Shown here piece by piece: positions 60,353 to 64,000 of a stretch of DNA of 64,000 nt. The notes under the pieces were generated by a model. The model was not told the origin of the DNA and made no database searches. It was given only the letters and a program-made list of their open reading frames with translations. Source of the DNA: JAUIET01 sp039111475 (lineage in GTDB: Bacteria > Pseudomonadota > Gammaproteobacteria > Pseudomonadales > JAUIET01); contig JBCCIP010000018.1 of assembly GCA_039111475.1 (NCBI GenBank), forward strand, positions 44,855 to 108,854. The letters are read 5' to 3'. Each line of letters starts with the position of its first letter. Position 1 is the first letter of the stretch. A program made the position numbers and the translations under genes.

Positions 60353-61810
60353 GTGGACGAAATAATTAACGCAGCCGTACAACCCATAACCGCTTTTGTC
60401 TCCAGCATAATCTTTTTCAAAGTGCATTTGTTTGGTGCCGACTTACCGCTGGTAGTACTTTGGCTGGTAATCGGCGCATTATTCTTTACCGTCTACTTTG
60501 CGTTTATCCCTATTCGCGGGTTCCGCCATGCGATTCGACTGGTACGCGGCGATTACTCCCACCCAGACCACAAAGGCGAAGTGTCGCACTTCCAGGCTTT
60601 GGCGACAGCTGTGTCAGGCACCGTAGGTATTGGTAATATCGGTGGTGTAGCAGTGGCCATATCTATGGGTGGTCCGGGTGCAACATTCTGGATGATTCTA
60701 GCGGGTTTGTTGGGCATGTCGACCAAGTTTGTTGAATGCGCATTGGGCACCATCTACCGACGTGAGAACCCCGACGGCTCTATCTCTGGCGGGCCAATGT
60801 ATTACTTGGAACATGGCCTCGCAGAACGTGGAATGAGCAAACTGGGCAAAAGCATGGCAAAGTTCTACGCATTGGGTATCGTGATTGGTTGCATGGGCAT
60901 AGGCAATATGTTCCAGTCTAACCAAGCCTACGTGCAATTTGTGAACGTTACCGGTGGCATTGACGGCAGCTGGTTCAGTGATAAAGGTTGGCTGTTTGGG
61001 ATTATCATTGCCAGCGTTGTGGCGTCTGTCATTATTGGCGGCATTAAAAGTATTGCCCGCGTAACAGGCAAGATCGTTCCGTTTATGGCTTTGTTTTACT
61101 GCACCTGTGCACTGGTGATTATTGCGATGAACTATGAAGCCTTGCCGTTTGCATTCTCGGCAATCGTACAAGGGGCTTTCAGCCCTGAAGGCGTTAGCGG
61201 TGGTGCATTGGGCGTGATGATTATTGGCTTTCAACGTGCTGTATTTTCTAATGAAGCTGGTATTGGTTCAGCCGCAATTGCGCATTCCGCCGTTCGTACC
61301 AGCGAACCCATGACCGAAGGCTATGTTGCGCTGTTAGAGCCTTTCATTGACACCGTTGTGATTTGTACGATTACAGCACTGGTGATCGTAACCACGTTTT
61401 ACTACGACCCGAATTTTACCGAAGGGCTTGATGGCATTGCCATGACCTCAGCGGCATTCGAACGCAATATTTCCTGGTCACCTTATACCATTGCTATCGC
61501 TGGTATATTATTCGCGTTCTCTACGATGATTGCCTGGGCTTACTATGGTTTGAAAGGTTGGACCTATTTGGTTGGAGAAAGCCGAGCCGCAGATCTCGGT
61601 TTTAAGGCGGTGTTCTGTTTATTCATCGTACTTGGAGCCTCAATCCAGCTAGGCGCAGTGCTAGATTTTTCAGACGCCATGGTGTTTGTGATATGCGTGC
61701 CTAACATTCTTGGTCTTTACTTACTTACGCCAGTTCTGCGCAAGAAAATGGCGAGTTACACCCAGCGGCTGGAATCTGGCGATATCACTAATTATCGAAA
61801 GGCCAATTAG
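60353..61810 (+). CDS. Sodium:alanine symporter family protein (AGCS)
   Basis: A 485-residue sodium-coupled amino-acid symporter with about 11 membrane helices. The family signatures GTVGIGNIGGVAVAISMGGP, GGPMYYLEHGL and FSNEAGIGSAAIAHSA are intact. Members import alanine, glycine or related small amino acids (D-alanine included for some). The start is a GTG at 60353, supported by AAGGAAC just upstream. Its position after the deacylase/aldehyde dehydrogenase pair suggests it imports the substrate, or returns a small amino acid, of that pathway. Confidence 0.92.
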   Translation: MDEIINAAVQPITAFVSSIIFFKVHLFGADLPLVVLWLVIGALFFTVYFAFIPIRGFRHAIRLVRGDYSHPDHKGEVSHFQALATAVSGTVGIGNIGGVAVAISMGGPGATFWMILAGLLGMSTKFVECALGTIYRRENPDGSISGGPMYYLEHGLAERGMSKLGKSMAKFYALGIVIGCMGIGNMFQSNQAYVQFVNVTGGIDGSWFSDKGWLFGIIIASVVASVIIGGIKSIARVTGKIVPFMALFYCTCALVIIAMNYEALPFAFSAIVQGAFSPEGVSGGALGVMIIGFQRAVFSNEAGIGSAAIAHSAVRTSEPMTEGYVALLEPFIDTVVICTITALVIVTTFYYDPNFTEGLDGIAMTSAAFERNISWSPYTIAIAGILFAFSTMIAWAYYGLKGWTYLVGESRAADLGFKAVFCLFIVLGASIQLGAVLDFSDAMVFVICVPNILGLYLLTPVLRKKMASYTQRLESGDITNYRKAN

Positions 61811-61844
61811 AACGGTTAAGAATTTTCTTCTGGAGAGCTGAAAC

Positions 61845-62684
61845 ATGCGCTGTCAGGATATAATCAATCATTCTTCATACCCGATCGATGAACCTAACAG
61901 TTTCCGCCGCTCAACGTTGATCGAGCAAGTAAAAGCGGCGCTGGCCAAGGACGGTTGTGCGGTAATACCGGGGTTTCTCAGCCAAGACGGCCTAAATTCC
62001 CTGCTCAAGGAGGCAAAAGCTCGTGCTGACCAAGCCTATTACGCACCGAAAAAAGAATGCAACGTCTATCTTGGCGACAACAACCCTGATCAACCTGCCG
62101 ATCATCCGCAAAATATTTTCCTGGAACGCAGCAACGGTTTTATAACGGCAGACCTTTATGGGTCGGACACTGTATCGCGCCACTTATACTACTGGCCGCC
62201 GCTTAAAGATTTCCTTCGTGATTGCCTGGGCAAGAACGAACTTCATATCTACGAAGACCCTGTGTCCAATATGATTGTCAATCTGGGCAAACCACAACAA
62301 CAATTCAATTGGCATTTCGACACTAATGAATTTACGATAACAATGCTTTTGCAAGGCGCAGAACAGGGTGGCGTATTTGAATACGTTCCTGATTTGAGAA
62401 CCGCCGACAACGAATGTTATGCCGAAGTTCAATCGGTATTGCAAGGCGACCGTAGTCGAGTAAAACAGTTGGAGTTAAATGCCGGAGACTTACAACTGTT
62501 TTTGGGTCGCTACTCACTCCATCAGGTCACACCTAATACTGGCACGCGCGATCGCCTGCTATTGATTATGTCCTTCGCAGATCAACCGGGAATGGTAGGT
62601 AGCGCTTACAGGGTGAAAGATTTATACGGAAAAGTGACAGAGGCGCACAATTCCCGCGCCAGAGGCGACACTCTACTCGACTAA
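61845..62684 (+). CDS. Fe(II)/2-oxoglutarate dioxygenase, phytanoyl-CoA hydroxylase-like
   Basis: A 279-residue cupin-fold dioxygenase. The iron ligands are His and Asp in FNWHFDTNEFTITML and a distal His in GRYSLHQVTPNTG. The following Arg in TRDRLLLIMSFADQPG would bind 2-oxoglutarate. GGVFEYVPDLRTADNECYAE is shared with ArpA- and free-amino-acid-modifying oxygenases. The intact HxD indicates hydroxylation rather than halogenation, where Asp is replaced. GGAG lies about 10 bases before ATG 61845. It may modify the amino acid or acyl product handled by the genes just upstream. Confidence 0.8.
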   Translation: MRCQDIINHSSYPIDEPNSFRRSTLIEQVKAALAKDGCAVIPGFLSQDGLNSLLKEAKARADQAYYAPKKECNVYLGDNNPDQPADHPQNIFLERSNGFITADLYGSDTVSRHLYYWPPLKDFLRDCLGKNELHIYEDPVSNMIVNLGKPQQQFNWHFDTNEFTITMLLQGAEQGGVFEYVPDLRTADNECYAEVQSVLQGDRSRVKQLELNAGDLQLFLGRYSLHQVTPNTGTRDRLLLIMSFADQPGMVGSAYRVKDLYGKVTEAHNSRARGDTLLD

Positions 62685-62698
62685 ATAGAAATTACGGG

Positions 62699-62875
62699 TT
62701 ATCGGGCAGTTAGATTAGCCGCTGACTGATACTTAAGATGTGCTTCAACAGCAACAACTCCATCACAGCGTAACGCTTGAACCAACTCATCAGAAACCTG
62801 TCGCAATACTATTCTTTGGCCCTGAAACAAAGGCGCAAGCCCTCTGAACTCAAAGCTTGCCAATACGCCTCTGCG
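62699..62875 (-). pseudogene. C-terminal fragment of a FAS1-like/MaoC-type dehydratase, cut by the junction
   Basis: The minus strand frame ending with TAA at 62699-62701 reads RRGVLASFEFRGLAPLFQG, then VSDELVQALRCDG and ends NLTAR. The FEFRGLAPLF box matches the C-terminal half of FAS1-like dehydratase (HTD2/mesaconyl-C4-CoA hydratase-type) proteins. There is no start: similarity stops at about 62870-62880, exactly where base composition changes. It is therefore a gene truncated by the chimeric join, not a natural end. It converges with the dioxygenase gene, 14 bases apart. Confidence 0.55.
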
Positions 62876-63273
62876 CTGCCCGCCGGGTCACGGCGCACCC
62901 GAACGATCGCGTTGATCTGCCGCCGGACCTCGTAGTGCTCCCCCTCGAGGGCGGCCCGCATGGTCGACACCAAGAAGGGCTGATCCTCCAGGCAGCTCTC
63001 GACCACGAGGGTGTCGGTGTCGTCCTGATAGCGCAGCTGCACCTTGATCTCGGCCTTCTTGCGCTGCTCGAGCAGCGTCAGCAGATCCTCGAACTGGGTC
63101 AGCAGCTTGGGGCTGGGCACGCCCCGCAGATCCCGGACGTCTACCGAGCCCATGACGGCCTTGGTCAGCGCGGCCAGCTGCTCGCGATCGGTGGTGGATC
63201 GCTGGGGCGTGAATCCCTGGAGATGCTGCCGTACCTCGTTGATGAGGCGACTGGTGAGCTGACGCGACGACAT
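62809..63273 (-). CDS. Chimeric open frame: N-terminus of an NAD-glutamate-dehydrogenase-like protein
   Basis: The first 130 or so residues (63273 to about 62880) resemble the N-terminal region of large bacterial NAD-specific glutamate dehydrogenases, with SCLEDQPFLVSTMRAALEG and HYEVRRQINAIVRVRRD as the most telling parts. The last 23 residues (from GSAEAYWQ on) are read through low-GC host DNA in a frame unrelated to the dehydratase gene there. The protein is thus an artificial or interrupted end. The real gene would be more than 1,000 codons longer. Confidence 0.5.
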   Translation of the reverse strand: MSSRQLTSRLINEVRQHLQGFTPQRSTTDREQLAALTKAVMGSVDVRDLRGVPSPKLLTQFEDLLTLLEQRKKAEIKVQLRYQDDTDTLVVESCLEDQPFLVSTMRAALEGEHYEVRRQINAIVRVRRDPAGSAEAYWQALSSEGLRLCFRAKE

Positions 63274-63353
63274 GTAAAAAGAACGATCCCGCAGCTTCTG
63301 GGGACATGCAATGCGACGAGCGAGCGGACGACGGCGCAGAGCCGGAACCTAGC

Positions 63354-63959
63354 TCACGGCGGTGAGGGCTCCACGGTGACGCGCGCCTGCACCCGCCTTA
63401 GGGTCGCCGGCCCGATGCCGCGCACGCGCAGCAGGGCATCCGGGTCGGCATAGGGACGACCCTCGATGATCCGACGGGCCAGCACGGGGCCGACCCGCGG
63501 CAGGCTGGTCAACTCGGACACCGATGCGCGATTGATGTTCACCGGCTGGTTTAGGGCAGCCAGATCGGACGGCGACATGCGAGACCGCCCCCGCCGACGG
63601 CCATCGGGCCGCGCACCGGGGTGTGCACGGTGTGCACGGTGTGCACGGTGTGCACATAACTGCGCGGTCTCGAAGACGTCGCCCGCCGCGATGGGCTCGA
63701 CGTGGAGGGCCGTGGGGAGTTGTGCCCCACCCGGCCCCGGACCGGCGCCCCAACCGGCGCCCCAACCGGCGCCCCAACCGGCGCCCCGACCGATACACAA
63801 CGACGCCGGCGAGGCGGGCAGTTCGTCGTCGCACCAAAGCTGCCCATCGACCAAGACCGCCCGAACACAGGGCTGCGCCGCAGGTGAAGCCGAGCGAGGC
63901 CGGGCCTGCCCTCCCATGAGGGCCAGACCGAGCGCTGCGACCCCGAGCCCCGGTGCCAT
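63354..63959 (-). CDS. Helix-hairpin-helix protein, ComEA-like
   Basis: A 201-residue protein. The C-terminal 70 residues (VNINRASVSELTSLPRVGPV, ARRIIEG, LLRVRGIGPATLRRVQ) form two helix-hairpin-helix motifs as in ComEA, which binds DNA during uptake. The N-terminus is hydrophobic (GLGVAALGLALMGGQA) and could be a signal or anchor. The middle contains low-complexity Gly-Trp-Gly-Ala and Arg-Ala-His repeats encoded by tandem DNA repeats. A longer overlapping frame (63349-63999) exists but is a shadow without the HhH motif. It belongs to the foreign segment. Confidence 0.6.
   Translation of the reverse strand: MAPGLGVAALGLALMGGQARPRSASPAAQPCVRAVLVDGQLWCDDELPASPASLCIGRGAGWGAGWGAGWGAGPGPGGAQLPTALHVEPIAAGDVFETAQLCAHRAHRAHRAHPGARPDGRRRGRSRMSPSDLAALNQPVNINRASVSELTSLPRVGPVLARRIIEGRPYADPDALLRVRGIGPATLRRVQARVTVEPSPP
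63620..63657. repeat. Nine-base tandem repeat (about four units)
   Basis: GTGTGCACG repeats four times, the last unit ending ACA. It encodes the Arg-Ala-His repeats of the helix-hairpin-helix protein. It lies in the GC-rich foreign segment. Confidence 0.85.
63740..63790. repeat. Twelve-base tandem repeat (about four units)
   Basis: CCGGCGCCCCAA repeats about four times with a final variant. It encodes the Gly-Trp-Gly-Ala repeats of the same protein and is another low-complexity tract in the foreign segment. Confidence 0.85.
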
Positions 63960-63961
63960 CG

Positions 63962-64000
63962 CTCGCAGCCACCGCAGCCACCGCAGCCACCGGAGCCACC
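63962..64000. repeat. Nine-base tandem repeat at the window end
   Basis: CGCAGCCAC-type units repeat about four times, the last one altered (GGAGCCACC). It is located upstream of the helix-hairpin-helix gene, at the right edge of the window. Confidence 0.8.

Larger units (their letters stand above)
62870..64000. other. GC-rich segment of foreign origin (probable chimeric join)
   Basis: From about 62870 the base composition shifts sharply from about 50% GC to clearly above 60%, with codons ending mostly in G or C. Two host features, the dehydratase fragment and the intergenic style, stop there. The new segment holds two minus-strand genes typical of high-GC bacteria, possibly Myxococcota-like. 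No insertion-sequence ends or direct repeats mark the border. Confidence 0.7.

Noticed and set aside
61845..62684. Calling the second 2OG enzyme a halogenase
   Set aside because: The iron-binding HxD is intact. Halogenases of this fold lack the aspartate.
63620..63657. Regular short repeats considered as a CRISPR array
   Set aside because: Units are only 9 bases and contiguous, without spacers.
63349..63999. A 216-codon frame overlapping the helix-hairpin-helix gene
   Set aside because: High GC makes long chance frames. This one is low-complexity Arg/Gly/Ala and lacks the helix-hairpin-helix motifs seen in the other frame.

Overview
The window reads as about 62.9 kb of one gammaproteobacterial chromosome at roughly 50% GC, followed by about 1.1 kb of much more GC-rich DNA that looks foreign. 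The gammaproteobacterial assignment rests on the gene content: an E. coli-like sdhCDAB-sucAB-lpdA-sucCD block opposite gltA, plus prmB, tusA, yheU, gcvR, aroC and folE. Two probable F420-dependent enzymes, a WS/DGAT acyltransferase and several acyl-CoA enzymes suggest an aerobic, probably marine Pseudomonadales/Cellvibrionales-type heterotroph. That placement is inference. I see no tRNA, rRNA, CRISPR array, insertion sequence or prophage.

Layout. 1-9.5 kb holds housekeeping genes: a partial hisN-type phosphatase, a GntP permease, yheU-tusA, a gcvR-like gene, two unknown small genes, aroC, prmB, folE, a DUF4892 protein, an alpha/beta hydrolase and gpsA. 9.5-24.7 kb holds htpG, with a clear sigma-32 promoter, and then the whole central TCA block. 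sucCD, lpdA, sucB, sucA and sdhBADC run on the minus strand and gltA faces away from them. Good sigma-70 promoters are visible for both sdhC and gltA.

24.7-34.6 kb is mixed lipid and biosynthetic metabolism: enoyl-CoA hydratase, an F420-type pair, a quinone reductase, a transglutaminase-like/TPR lipoprotein, a class II aldolase, a DmdC-like acyl-CoA dehydrogenase, hisC, and a PyrD-PyrK fusion starting with TTG. 34.9-44 kb holds a large beta-helix/diheme cytochrome fusion, an iron alcohol dehydrogenase, a thioesterase, an acyl-CoA ligase, a MarR regulator with a visible operator, a Rieske oxygenase and WS/DGAT.

44-54.3 kb is accessory. It has two tandem amidohydrolase lipoproteins, a D-aminoacylase lipoprotein overlapping a DgcN/DUF1611 gene, and an EthA-like flavin monooxygenase overlapping a reductive-dehalogenase-like iron-sulfur/corrinoid protein. 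A tandem CDGSH protein lies tail to tail with the last of these. 54.5-62.9 kb looks like a catabolic locus: Spinster-type MFS, TauD-type dioxygenase, N-acyl-D-amino-acid deacylase overlapping an acylating aldehyde dehydrogenase, an AGCS symporter, a second Fe(II)/2OG dioxygenase, and the 3' end of a FAS1/MaoC-type dehydratase.

That last gene is cut at about 62.87 kb, where the sequence switches to GC-rich DNA with an NAD-glutamate-dehydrogenase-like N-terminus, a ComEA-like helix-hairpin-helix gene and several short tandem repeats. This is most simply a chimeric join. The most interesting biological candidates are the monooxygenase/dehalogenase-like pair, the beta-helix/diheme cytochrome fusion and the 54.5-62.9 kb locus.
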